NCBI GenBank assembly: GCA_964489695.1
Contig: CAZAZP010000022.1
Location: 1-14,264 of the forward strand
Origin: CAYUXU01 sp964489695
Lineage (GTDB): Bacteria > Bacillota_I > Bacilli_A > Erysipelotrichales > Erysipelotrichaceae
DNA: 14,264 nt
Direction of reading: 5' to 3'
Of the stretch, positions 1 through 7,271 are shown piece after piece. Made by a program: the position numbers and the translations under genes. The notes under the pieces were generated by a model, which was given only the letters and a program-made list of their open reading frames with translations, had not been told where the DNA came from and made no database searches. Numbering within the stretch: the first letter of the stretch is position 1; each line of letters opens with the position of its first letter.

Positions 1-64
1 TCAAATATAAAGCTGTTTTTTATTTAGTGTCTACTTGACAGGTACTAGTATCTTTGCGGATTTT

Positions 65-2578
65 TTATAGATCACATTTTAATTGAGCATTACAGTTAGT
101 ACAAGTATTACAGCCGCCAATTTCTTCGACCGTACCCTCTAAGCAAATCGGACAAATATCTCCCACTTCATTTCCAATATTACGGTCTTGACGGTCACTT
201 CTCAAATTGGTTTTTTTCGCTTCTTGTGGCTTTTCAGGGATGACAATACCTAGATTTTCTTGGATATCAATTTGTTCCCAACGAGTGTCTTCGTCATTGG
301 TTAAGGATAAAACTTGGCTATCACGCGAGCCATCGACGTAAACAGTACCGCCCTTAGCCCCATTTTTATAGAGCCGTTCATAAATGGCTTGAACTTGGCG
401 GACTGAGTAACCACGAGGCGCATTAACAGTCTTCGAAATTGAAGAATCAATCCAGCGTTGAATTGCGCATTGGGTATCAGCGTGTTCTTCTGGACTTAAA
501 TCCATCGCACTTACAAAGTAATCAGGTAATGTTTCTCTACTATATTCAGGATGAATTTCTAAAAAGTCATTGACGATTTTAGCGTTCACTTCAATAAACT
601 TACCTAAGCGGCCAGAACGGAAATAAGAGAAGGAGAAATAGGGCTCTAAACCAGTTGAAACACCCACCATCGTACCGGTTGACCCAGTTGGGGCAATCGT
701 TAATAAGTGTGAATTACGAATACCATGTTTTAAGACACCAGTTCGCACTTCTTCCGACATCTTTTTCATATAACCAGTGTTAATGAAGGCTTCCCGATTA
801 GTTAAGAAGGGGAATGAACCTTTTTCACGCGCTAAATCAATTGAGGTGAGATAAGCTGCTTCCGCCATCGTCTTAAATAATTTATCGACGGTAACTAAAG
901 CCTCAGGACTGCCATAGCGCTTTTTAGCGTAGATTAATAGATCGTGGAGACCCATCACACCGAGACCGACTCGACGTTCACCTAGTGCTTGTTTTCGATT
1001 CGCATCTAAGAAATAAGGTGTATCATCAATAACGTTATCTTGCATTCTAACTGTTAGTTTGACGCTTTCTTTTAGCTTGTCGTAAAGAATTTCACCCGTC
1101 TTTCGATCAACAAAATTAGCTAAGTTAAGGGCGGCTAAGTTACAAACACTATAAGGAGCTAATGGTTGTTCACCACATGGGTTAGTCGCAACAACTTTTT
1201 GACCATAAGCTTTCGCATTAGTTTCATTATTGGCGTTATCGATAAAGAAAATACCTGGTTCGGCTGAATAAGTTGCACAGAAAGAGATTAAATCCCAAAT
1301 ATCCCGCGCTTTGACAGTCCGATAAACTTTCACTGGATAGCCTAGTGCTTCCCACTCACGAACATCACCAATCTCTGACCAATTAGCATCGTAAAAGGCT
1401 TTTTCTTCGGGAGTACAGTTTTCTAGATCAGGAAAACGTAAATCATAATCTAAATCAGCCTCGACGGCGGTCATAAATTCTTTAGTTAAAGTAACCGAAA
1501 TATTCGCTCCGGTTAAAAAGTCAGGTCGGACGACTTCGTAGTGACCACTCATTAGCAAATTATCGCGAGCATATTCTTTTAAGTCACTAGTGGCACTACT
1601 ATTATCTGCAATCGTTTGAAACATTTCTTTTTCAATATAGGTCAAGGGAACAAACTTCAATTTTCGTTTCGCTTCTTCCACGATTTGGGGATCTTTGGAG
1701 TTTTCAACTAACCAGCGTAAAATCTTGGGATTTTGCATTTTCGCAATAATAAATTCAATAATATCCGGATGCCAGTCAGCTAACATAATCATCTGCGCTC
1801 CGCGTCGTGAACCACCTTGTTCGACCAAGTGGGTTAAGTTTGCAATATCATTTAACCAACTAACCGCACCACTGGAGCGACCACCAACCGCTTTGGCTGG
1901 GGCAGATTTCGGTCTTAAAGTTGAACCATTGGTACCAACGCCACCACCACGGGACATGATTTCCATGACTTCCTTGCGGTGATTAGCAATTCCACCCCGG
2001 GAGTCCTCAATAAAGGGCATAACAAAGCAGTTAAAGTAAGTAACTGCGGTATTACTACCAGCCCCATACAGGACCCGACCGGCTGGAACAACATTTAAAT
2101 CACGGATTTGAGCAAAGAATTGTTCACCAAAATTTAATTGGGCTTGTTGGCTAGTTTCAGGCTTTGCTAAGGCATAACCAACCCGTTTCGCAATTTGTTC
2201 ATAATAAATTTCTAAAGGTTTATCAAGTTGAGCTAGTGAGCGGACAATAATTCCGGTGGCTGTTTCGGTTTCATCTTCTAACGCACCGCGCCACTCTTCT
2301 TCAAGTAAAATCGTGGCGGTATTCGCACTTAAATCAACCGCTAGAACTTCTCCAATCCCGCGAGCTGGGAACGTTGGATCATCTTTCACAATAGTTATTA
2401 CAATATCACCGATACCGAGCGTTTTTAAACCCCGGTCTTTTTGGGCGTAACGGTCTAGCATTACTAATCGTGATACTCCGGCATGGGTAATATGATAATC
2501 AGCTTCAATCGGGAAGAGGTGAGGATAATAACTTTGAATATCCTGATTCAATTTTTCGATAGTTTGTGGTTGATACAT
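65..2578 (-). CDS. nrdJ: Class II (adenosylcobalamin-dependent) ribonucleotide reductase
   Basis: This cytosolic enzyme reduces ribonucleotides to deoxyribonucleotides, using a radical generated from adenosylcobalamin, so it needs neither oxygen nor an activase. Visible in the 837-residue product: the redox cysteine C184 in NCFVMPF, the Gly-rich GGGVGTNGS near 211-219, the NPCGE motif at 466-470 with the presumed thiyl-radical C468, a partner cysteine at C479, and the phosphate-loop-like APTGSTGT. A cysteine-rich tail (C809, C812, C823, C826, C829, C835) fits the C-terminal redox/zinc-like segment of this family. An N-terminal stretch of about 50-105 looks like a small beta-rich domain. The start is supported by AAAGGAG 9-10 nt upstream. 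It is the last gene of an operon with the ECF S component and the DUF4430 gene, 13 bp after the former. The 64 bp past its stop show no convincing terminator. The family call is secure; whether the substrate is the diphosphate or triphosphate is inferred from the long form, unlike the shorter Lactobacillus monomeric triphosphate reductase. Confidence 0.95.
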   Translation of the reverse strand: MYQPQTIEKLNQDIQSYYPHLFPIEADYHITHAGVSRLVMLDRYAQKDRGLKTLGIGDIVITIVKDDPTFPARGIGEVLAVDLSANTATILLEEEWRGALEDETETATGIIVRSLAQLDKPLEIYYEQIAKRVGYALAKPETSQQAQLNFGEQFFAQIRDLNVVPAGRVLYGAGSNTAVTYFNCFVMPFIEDSRGGIANHRKEVMEIMSRGGGVGTNGSTLRPKSAPAKAVGGRSSGAVSWLNDIANLTHLVEQGGSRRGAQMIMLADWHPDIIEFIIAKMQNPKILRWLVENSKDPQIVEEAKRKLKFVPLTYIEKEMFQTIADNSSATSDLKEYARDNLLMSGHYEVVRPDFLTGANISVTLTKEFMTAVEADLDYDLRFPDLENCTPEEKAFYDANWSEIGDVREWEALGYPVKVYRTVKARDIWDLISFCATYSAEPGIFFIDNANNETNAKAYGQKVVATNPCGEQPLAPYSVCNLAALNLANFVDRKTGEILYDKLKESVKLTVRMQDNVIDDTPYFLDANRKQALGERRVGLGVMGLHDLLIYAKKRYGSPEALVTVDKLFKTMAEAAYLTSIDLAREKGSFPFLTNREAFINTGYMKKMSEEVRTGVLKHGIRNSHLLTIAPTGSTGTMVGVSTGLEPYFSFSYFRSGRLGKFIEVNAKIVNDFLEIHPEYSRETLPDYFVSAMDLSPEEHADTQCAIQRWIDSSISKTVNAPRGYSVRQVQAIYERLYKNGAKGGTVYVDGSRDSQVLSLTNDEDTRWEQIDIQENLGIVIPEKPQEAKKTNLRSDRQDRNIGNEVGDICPICLEGTVEEIGGCNTCTNCNAQLKCDL

Positions 2579-2591
2579 GTATGCTTCTCCT

Positions 2592-3104
2592 TTACTCGTA
2601 TTGCTTAGCGATTAATTGTTTTAAAACATGATAAGTCGGTTTAAATAAGACTAAAGTGGTTAGGTAGTTGGCTAAAGTATGAATGACATCGAAGGGGATA
2701 CCACGAATCCAATAAGCGAGACTGAATTTAAAGCCATAAAATAGACCATGGTTAAGTGAAAATAAGATACCAAACAAGGCGCCCCATAGCCCACTTAATA
2801 ACGCCCAACGATAGGCTGATTGTTTGAAGTGGTGCTTTAAACTTGCCACTAATAAGACCCAAATCGGCCAAATCCAGAAGTAACCTACCACCCAGTCGCC
2901 ACTACCCCAGATTAACATTTCTAAGGTCGCGAAGATGGCGGTAATTAAAAGGCTGGAAGATAACGGTAAGACAAGTGTATAGACTAACATTAAAACCGTT
3001 ACTAGTTCAACATTAGGTAAAGCGGCCAAGGCGACTTGAAGCGCCACGATAATGGCGCTCAAGACTCCAATTGTTACTAATTTATGAACGCTTTTGCTTA
3101 CCAT
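2592..3104 (-). CDS. ECF transporter S component, probably for a corrinoid
   Basis: This is a 170-residue integral membrane protein with about five to six hydrophobic segments, the size and layout of S components (substrate-binding subunits) of energy-coupling-factor vitamin importers. The first helix carries an AxxxA motif (A21 and A25 in ALQVALAAL), the kind of small-residue motif by which S components dock on the shared EcfT subunit. No EcfA or EcfT gene is in the window, so it would be a group II system using a module encoded elsewhere. Its start overlaps the end of the DUF4430 gene by 7 nt (ATGGTAA), and no strong ribosome binding site is seen, which suggests translational coupling. The substrate is not legible from sequence. 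Lying between a transcobalamin-C-like protein and a B12-dependent reductase points to cobalamin or a precursor; that is inference. I do not recognise it as BtuM, CbrT or CblT. Confidence 0.8.
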   Translation of the reverse strand: MVSKSVHKLVTIGVLSAIIVALQVALAALPNVELVTVLMLVYTLVLPLSSSLLITAIFATLEMLIWGSGDWVVGYFWIWPIWVLLVASLKHHFKQSAYRWALLSGLWGALFGILFSLNHGLFYGFKFSLAYWIRGIPFDVIHTLANYLTTLVLFKPTYHVLKQLIAKQYE

Positions 3105-3565
3105 TTAGTTAAGATAAAATCAAAAGTGTCAGCGTCATGGACCATTTGTAAGTCCACACCGCTACAAAAGCCAGCTGCTAAGCATTCTTTATTCGTCGTC
3201 GATTCAATCGACCAGAATTGGCTTAAACTACTATCAGCGAGGCGATCATTGATGGCGCTAACAAAACGACCATAACTATCAAACTTACTACCATTTAAAG
3301 TAAATTTAAATTCAGTTGAAGTTTTATTAACTTTATCTAAAACATCACCTAGGGTTAATAATTCACCTGGTGCGCTGGATTTAACTTCAAGCTGGCCTAT
3401 TTCCGTAGTTTCATCAGCTAAGGCGATTTTAACGGTTAAGGTAATGGTTTTCGCTGCGTATTCAGCAGTTGGTTGGGTATAATGTTTAACCCCAAAATAA
3501 ACACCGATTAATAAGACGATCGGCAAGAGATACTTAAATATTTTATAGGTAAAAGTCTTTTTCAT
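3098..3565 (-). CDS. Membrane-anchored DUF4430 (transcobalamin-C-like) protein
   Basis: This is a 155-residue protein with a basic N-terminus, one hydrophobic segment at about residues 12-26, and an extracellular domain. There is no lipobox cysteine, so the segment looks like an uncleaved anchor or a weak signal peptide. The remainder resembles DUF4430, a small domain related to the C-terminal domain of transcobalamin: a beta-rich start (about 40-62), LLTLGDVLDKV, a central FWSIES segment, and a C-terminal HDADTFDFIL. Two cysteines, C128 and C134, flank AAGF and could form a disulfide outside the cell. In this family such proteins often sit beside ECF S components. A role in catching a corrinoid at the surface and handing it to the next gene's product is inferred from that and from the downstream B12-dependent reductase. 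The start is supported by AGGAG about 4 nt upstream. It is the first gene of the operon. Confidence 0.75.
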   Translation of the reverse strand: MKKTFTYKIFKYLLPIVLLIGVYFGVKHYTQPTAEYAAKTITLTVKIALADETTEIGQLEVKSSAPGELLTLGDVLDKVNKTSTEFKFTLNGSKFDSYGRFVSAINDRLADSSLSQFWSIESTTNKECLAAGFCSGVDLQMVHDADTFDFILTKW

Positions 3566-3591
3566 GTTGCTCCTTATGTGTAAAATAAATT

Positions 3592-3612
3592 AAAAACGAC
3601 AGTGTTCTGTCA
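3592..3612 (-). terminator. Possible leader terminator or attenuator
   Basis: On the minus strand, GACAG (3611-3607) and CTGTC (3602-3598) form a 5-bp stem with loop AACA, extended by one G-U pair. It is followed by TTTTT at 3596-3592 and further T-rich sequence. The stem is weak for a stand-alone terminator but lies about 30 nt before the DUF4430 start codon, where an attenuator would act. Confidence 0.4.
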
Positions 3613-3613
3613 A

Positions 3614-3634
3614 ACTTGAGTAGTTTACTCAAGT
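3614..3634 (-). repeat. Perfect 9-bp inverted repeat in the nrdJ-operon leader
   Basis: On the minus strand, ACTTGAGTA (3634-3626) and TACTCAAGT (3622-3614) are perfect complements around the loop AAC. It could be an RNA hairpin in the leader or a DNA operator. The 10-mer TTGAGTAAAC contained in it (3632-3623) recurs at 3769-3760, 3 bp upstream of the -35 box, which favours considering a DNA-binding role too. Confidence 0.7.
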
Positions 3635-3727
3635 GTTACCAGCTCGTAGCTTCTGAGTTTTTGTTTTATCGATAAAATATTCATCAGTAGGAAATGGATA
3701 GTTTCTTTAACTTCAACTGGTAGGTAT

Positions 3728-3756
3728 ATTATAGAAAATTTAACGTGATGATTCAA
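3728..3756 (-). promoter_or_regulatory. Sigma-A-type promoter of the DUF4430-ECF-nrdJ operon
   Basis: On the minus strand, TTGAAT (3756-3751) and a consensus TATAAT (3733-3728) are separated by exactly 17 nt. The expected start is near 3721. It is the only strong promoter seen ahead of the three genes. Confidence 0.75.
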
Positions 3757-3805
3757 CCGGTTTACTCAAAAATATTATGTGAAAAGCGCGACAAGCTAAT
3801 TAAGC

Positions 3806-4825
3806 TTAGTATTTCACTACTTTTAATTGACGCCACTTTAAAAATAAAATATTCAGTCCACCACTAAACAAGCAAGCCAAACTAGTTAACAAAAATAAAG
3901 CTAAACCGTTTTGGGCTAAGTAATCTTTGAGCGGGGAGTTTAACCAAAGGAAAATGAATAACGGATGGATTAAATAGTTAATCTTCGCTAATTGACGTAA
4001 GGTAAGATTTGTTTTTACCCTAAATTGTAAGTGCGAACTTGTGATAATTTTTTGGGTCAAGAAATAACTAAAGGGAACTAACATTAAATAGAAGTTTTTA
4101 TCATCGCCTGGTCGTAAATAAATTAGATAAGCTTCGATACTGTAAAGTAAACCAAACAAGATTAAGCGATAATTCAATTGTTTCTGTTTAGGTAGTGCTT
4201 TAACTTCAGCTAGTTTCATCCCAGCTAAAACAAAAACCGGACTGAAAAATAACCCATTTCGAAATGTCAAGAATAAATCGTGAGTAAATTGATAAAACTG
4301 TTCGAAGTAAGCGTTTGTTAAATAGCCGCTATAAGTTTCTAAACTACCAAACGCATATAAGACTGCGAGCAAAAGCCCAACGACTAACCAGCGATAACGG
4401 CTTAAAAGCCAGCTAACAAAACCTAAACTAAACATTAAAGCGGGATAATACCATAAATGATAATAGGTGCCTAAATAAGTAAAGGCTAACAGTAAAGCAA
4501 AAGGTAAATAGGCTATCGGGTAATGTTCACTAAAGAAATAATGTAAGCCCAAGGGTAAATAAATTAGACTCCATAATAAATATTGTTGGAATAACTTAAG
4601 CCAATAACGTTTAAGATAGTTTTGATCAGTTTGTTTTAACTGATAAAAGTAAGCAGTAGCGATGATAAAAATCGGGACTGCTAAGCGGGCTAAATAGTTT
4701 TTAATGATAAAATGCAGCAATTCATTAGGTAAAATCTGTCCAGTGTGAATCGTTATCACCAAAAAAGAAGCTAGATATTGAACCAAACTCAAGCTAGAAT
4801 AATTGCTTTTGGTAGTATTCATCAT
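3806..4825 (-). CDS. Acyltransferase-3 family membrane protein
   Basis: This is a 339-residue polytopic membrane protein with about ten hydrophobic segments. The N-terminus has the features of acyltransferase family 3: SLVQYLASFLVITIHT in the first membrane segment with a histidine at about H27, then RLAVPIFIIATAYF near 46-59, corresponding to the usual RxxVPxFFxxSGY pattern. Such enzymes O-acetylate or otherwise acylate cell-surface sugars, peptidoglycan or teichoic acids; the acceptor here cannot be read. The start is either of two adjacent ATGs (4825 or 4822) behind GGAGG. The DUF1294 gene is divergent from it, 67 bp away. I found no good promoter for it on the minus strand. Past its stop only a weak hairpin (AAGCT/AGCTT) is seen. 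Its neighbours include other envelope genes, consistent with surface modification. Confidence 0.8.
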   Translation of the reverse strand: MMNTTKSNYSSLSLVQYLASFLVITIHTGQILPNELLHFIIKNYLARLAVPIFIIATAYFYQLKQTDQNYLKRYWLKLFQQYLLWSLIYLPLGLHYFFSEHYPIAYLPFALLLAFTYLGTYYHLWYYPALMFSLGFVSWLLSRYRWLVVGLLLAVLYAFGSLETYSGYLTNAYFEQFYQFTHDLFLTFRNGLFFSPVFVLAGMKLAEVKALPKQKQLNYRLILFGLLYSIEAYLIYLRPGDDKNFYLMLVPFSYFLTQKIITSSHLQFRVKTNLTLRQLAKINYLIHPLFIFLWLNSPLKDYLAQNGLALFLLTSLACLFSGGLNILFLKWRQLKVVKY

Positions 4826-4842
4826 GCCTGCCTCCGTTTTAG

Positions 4843-4871
4843 TTGGTAATCAGTCTAAAATTTGTTAGAAT
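4843..4871 (+). promoter_or_regulatory. Promoter of the DUF1294 gene
   Basis: TTGGTA (4843-4848) and TAGAAT (4866-4871) are 17 nt apart, with TG one base before the -10 (extended -10). The start codon follows 21 nt downstream, after GAGGTG. Confidence 0.6.
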
Positions 4872-4892
4872 AGCCTGTAGACGAGGTGTGGT

Positions 4893-5183
4893 ATGTTTGA
4901 TCAAATCGGATTTTCGGAACCAATCTTACTAGTAGGTTATTTATTATTAATTAATGGTTTAGCCTTTTTATTAATGGGTATAGACAAATATCAAGCGGTA
5001 CATAATGGCTGGCGTGTCGCTGAGCGCTATTTTGCTTTAGCCAGTTTACTAGGTGGCTTAGTGGGTATTTACATCGGGATGCAAGTTTTCCGCCATAAAA
5101 CCCAAAAAACTAGTTTTCAAGTGAAAGTCCTGACTGCTTTTGTCATCTTTCTAATTTTGATTTACCAAAACCTCAAAGGTTAA
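4893..5183 (+). CDS. DUF1294 family small membrane protein
   Basis: This is a 96-residue protein with about three hydrophobic segments (near 10-28, 47-64 and 76-93). It shows the DUF1294 signature: NGLAFLLMGIDKYQA, then WRVAERYFALASLLGGLVGIYIGMQVFRHKTQKTSFQ, in which MGxDK, WRVxE, LGG, GM and RHKTxKxxF are the conserved positions. The function of the family is unknown. It is read alone from its own promoter and converges on the LtaS-like gene; the two stop codons share bases (TTAA at 5180-5183), leaving no room for a terminator between them. Its GAGGTG ribosome binding site is modest. Confidence 0.85.
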   Translation: MFDQIGFSEPILLVGYLLLINGLAFLLMGIDKYQAVHNGWRVAERYFALASLLGGLVGIYIGMQVFRHKTQKTSFQVKVLTAFVIFLILIYQNLKG

Positions 5184-7156
5184 GGTTTAAAGACTTTCCG
5201 ATAATAATCTAATTCGAGAATTTTCGTTGAATAATAAAATTTTTGATTAACTAATTGTTTCACCCGGGTTAATTCTTCCGGTGTAATACTTTGATTAAGA
5301 TTAGGAGTAAACGTATCCGTTAAAGAATTATAGCGCCCAGCGGAAATAATAAAGCTCCGATTTTCAAAGATAACTAAGGGGAAACTAGTTTTATCGAGTA
5401 AATCACGCCCCATTAATAAACGTGAATCATACGGTAAACCAAATAAGTTCGAGATAGTAGGAACAATATCCAAACTTGAAGCTGGTTCTGTAATCGTCGT
5501 TGGGACCATAGTTGGGTTATATAAAATAAAGGCGTTGCGATAAAGCTCAAAGTTTTTATCGACGGAACCGCCAGCTAACTCTTCAATTGAATCTTGTTTT
5601 AATCCGTAAGGATAATGATCAGCACTTAAGGCTATTACGGTTTTATCTAGTATTCCCGCTTTTTCTAGTTGGGATAATAGATATTCTAAAGCTCGGTCTA
5701 ATTCAATTTGCGCAGCTAAATAACCTTTGACTAGTGGAGAATAATTCAAGTTTTCTACGTATTTACGGTTTTTACTAGCCATCGCATTTCCGTTAAAGGT
5801 GTAATTTAAGTGACCACTAACCGTCATATAATAAGTATGGAATGGTTCATCTTTAATATATTTGGGGATAGTTAATTGCATCATCTCTAAATCTGATTCT
5901 GGCCATGTAGTTTTAACATTTAAGCCATTGCCGACCCCTTGATATAAGTAGCCTAAATTGGGGTGGCTTAAGTGGCGATAGTAATAAGTGTAGGTATGGT
6001 CATGATAGGCGCGCGTGCTATAACCAAGTTGTTTCAATTGATTACCAAAAGCAAAGGGTAAGTAATTTGTGCTGGAACGGAAGAAGCTCCAGACATCACT
6101 TTTTGGTAATAAACCTACGTTAGCCACATATTCTCCATCAGAAGTACTAACATTCCAAAGGGGAGTATAAAAGTTTTTGAAAAAGAAACCTTCATGGACC
6201 ATTTTATATAAGGTGGGCGTGATATCAGGATGGACAGCTAAATGCGAAAAAGCTTCTGCGGTTAACACAATTAAATTATAACCAGCATACTTACCGGTAT
6301 AGTAATTCTTTTGGGTACCAGTTTGATTTGAAAAATAAATATGCATATTTCTAATAGTCTCATTTTTTTCAGTCGCGATTAATTTTTCAAAATCAATATC
6401 AAGGTTATTATATTCGATGGTAGGTTCAGGAATGACGGGATCAGGAATGTTTGGGTCTGGTAGAGGGTCTTCGATTAATTTTTCTGACCAATGGGTTAAT
6501 TGACGTTGCCCATTTAACCGCACATAGGTTAATAACCCTAGTTTATTGACGGCTTGATTGGGAGAATGGATATTGTAGTAAAGGTTAAAGGGGGAGTTTA
6601 AGGTTACTTTATCAATCTGTAAGCCTAAAATAGCTAAAGCATAAAAGCTGATTGATAAAGCCAACAATTTAATACTCTTTTTAAGTTTTAAGCGGATGAT
6701 TCCTAACGCATAACGAGCTAAGATAATAAACAAACTGGTAGGCCAAATTAAGATTAATAAGCGCCACCAATGTTGTTTCATTACTAAAATTATCTCAGGG
6801 ATAAATTGAATAATCTGTTTCGCATTCCCAACTGAATAAAGCGAATAAAAAGTTTGAAAGACTTGATAATAAATATATTGACTTAAAAAAATCAAATTGA
6901 AAAATATCAACCAAATTATGCTGAGTGAGAATTGATATTTTATTTTCGCACTTAAAATTAAAACATAACTAATTAACGCAAAGATAATCCCGAAAACTAA
7001 ACTGAAAAATAAACCGGGGCTTACTAAGACATCTAAAGTCAGCAAGCGGAGACTAGTCTCCCAATAGAATATTAAACAAACTAAAAACAAGAGAAACAGC
7101 CATTGGTGCTTTGGCTTGACTGATACCGTTGGATTAAGAGCCGAATATTTTTTCAT
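5180..7156 (-). CDS. LtaS-like phosphoglycerol transferase (sulfatase-fold membrane enzyme)
   Basis: This 658-residue protein has about five N-terminal membrane segments (roughly 18-33, 48-70, 79-99, 131-152, 163-180), a linker with a Pro/Asp repeat (PDPNIPDPVIPEP, about 233-245), and an extracellular sulfatase/phosphoglycerol-transferase domain from about residue 290. Expected active-site positions are visible: E301 in VLTAEAFSHL, the presumed nucleophile T338 in STSDGEY, H449 in VSGHLNY, and D514-H515 in SADHYPYG. This matches the lipoteichoic acid synthase architecture, which polymerises glycerol phosphate taken from phosphatidylglycerol. Whether it makes lipoteichoic acid, primes it, or decorates another glycan is open. 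The segment around T338 differs somewhat from the usual GKTSDSEF wording. It is transcribed divergently from the ATP-grasp gene and its 3' end overlaps the DUF1294 stop. Confidence 0.85.
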   Translation of the reverse strand: MKKYSALNPTVSVKPKHQWLFLLFLVCLIFYWETSLRLLTLDVLVSPGLFFSLVFGIIFALISYVLILSAKIKYQFSLSIIWLIFFNLIFLSQYIYYQVFQTFYSLYSVGNAKQIIQFIPEIILVMKQHWWRLLILIWPTSLFIILARYALGIIRLKLKKSIKLLALSISFYALAILGLQIDKVTLNSPFNLYYNIHSPNQAVNKLGLLTYVRLNGQRQLTHWSEKLIEDPLPDPNIPDPVIPEPTIEYNNLDIDFEKLIATEKNETIRNMHIYFSNQTGTQKNYYTGKYAGYNLIVLTAEAFSHLAVHPDITPTLYKMVHEGFFFKNFYTPLWNVSTSDGEYVANVGLLPKSDVWSFFRSSTNYLPFAFGNQLKQLGYSTRAYHDHTYTYYYRHLSHPNLGYLYQGVGNGLNVKTTWPESDLEMMQLTIPKYIKDEPFHTYYMTVSGHLNYTFNGNAMASKNRKYVENLNYSPLVKGYLAAQIELDRALEYLLSQLEKAGILDKTVIALSADHYPYGLKQDSIEELAGGSVDKNFELYRNAFILYNPTMVPTTITEPASSLDIVPTISNLFGLPYDSRLLMGRDLLDKTSFPLVIFENRSFIISAGRYNSLTDTFTPNLNQSITPEELTRVKQLVNQKFYYSTKILELDYYRKVFKP

Positions 7157-7177
7157 AAGTAGTGCGTCCTTTTACTT

Positions 7178-7186
7178 ATTATAGCA
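7178..7186 (-). promoter_or_regulatory. Extended -10 promoter of the LtaS-like gene
   Basis: The minus strand reads TGCTATAAT at 7186-7178, a TGn-extended consensus -10. No good -35 is seen at 16-18 nt. The expected start is near 7171, giving a leader of only about 15 nt before the ATG. Confidence 0.55.
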
Positions 7187-7215
7187 TTTTATGAATTAGG
7201 CAAACATAAATTTAC

Positions 7216-7244
7216 TAGACAAAGCGAGTTTGTTTCTTTACAAT
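7216..7244 (+). promoter_or_regulatory. Promoter of the ATP-grasp gene
   Basis: TAGACA (7216-7221) and TACAAT (7239-7244) are separated by 17 nt. The ATG follows 27 nt later behind AAAGGTGG. Together with the opposing -10 it forms a compact divergent promoter region. Confidence 0.6.
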
Positions 7245-7271
7245 TAAAGAGAACATAAAGGTGGAAAGTAT

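Larger units (their letters stand above)
3592..3722 (-). promoter_or_regulatory. Structured 5' leader of the DUF4430-ECF-nrdJ operon (candidate riboregulator)
   Basis: Transcription from the promoter just upstream would start near 3721 and give a leader of about 155 nt. On the minus strand, TACCAGTT at 3722-3715 can pair with AGCTGGTA at 3644-3637 (one G-U), closing a domain whose 5' strand begins at the expected transcript end, as in many riboswitches. Inside are possible short helices AGTT/AACT (3712-3709 with 3703-3700), CTGA/TCAG (3687-3684 with 3656-3653) and TTTTA/TAAAA (3677-3673 with 3668-3664). After the closed domain come a perfect 9-bp hairpin and a weaker hairpin with a U-run. I do not see the cobalamin-riboswitch core or any other class I know. 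The inner helices are short and hand-predicted. Confidence 0.45.

Noticed and set aside
35..40. TTGACA as a plus-strand -35 box at the left edge
   Set aside because: No -10-like hexamer lies 16-18 nt downstream, and the sequence runs straight into the 3' end of nrdJ.
1..64. Terminator after nrdJ
   Set aside because: Only an 8-bp palindrome (TACTAGTA) and scattered A/T tracts are present; no stem followed by a U-run on the minus strand.
1695..2450. Plus-strand open frames opposite nrdJ (1695-1982 and 2256-2450)
   Set aside because: They are antisense to well-conserved reductase coding sequence, have no ribosome binding site and no family resemblance.
3764..3780. NrdR-box-like sequence upstream of the DUF4430 promoter
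   Set aside because: The minus strand ACATAATATTTTTGAGT only loosely resembles the NrdR box, and no second box at the usual phased spacing is visible.
3566..3805. Classical cobalamin riboswitch upstream of the nrdJ operon
   Set aside because: It was expected from context, but no recognisable B12-box (GCCACTG-type) or conserved core was found by eye; a divergent member cannot be excluded.
3781..3830. Terminator after the acyltransferase gene
   Set aside because: AAGCT/AGCTT gives only a 5-bp A/T-rich stem and is not followed directly by a U-run.
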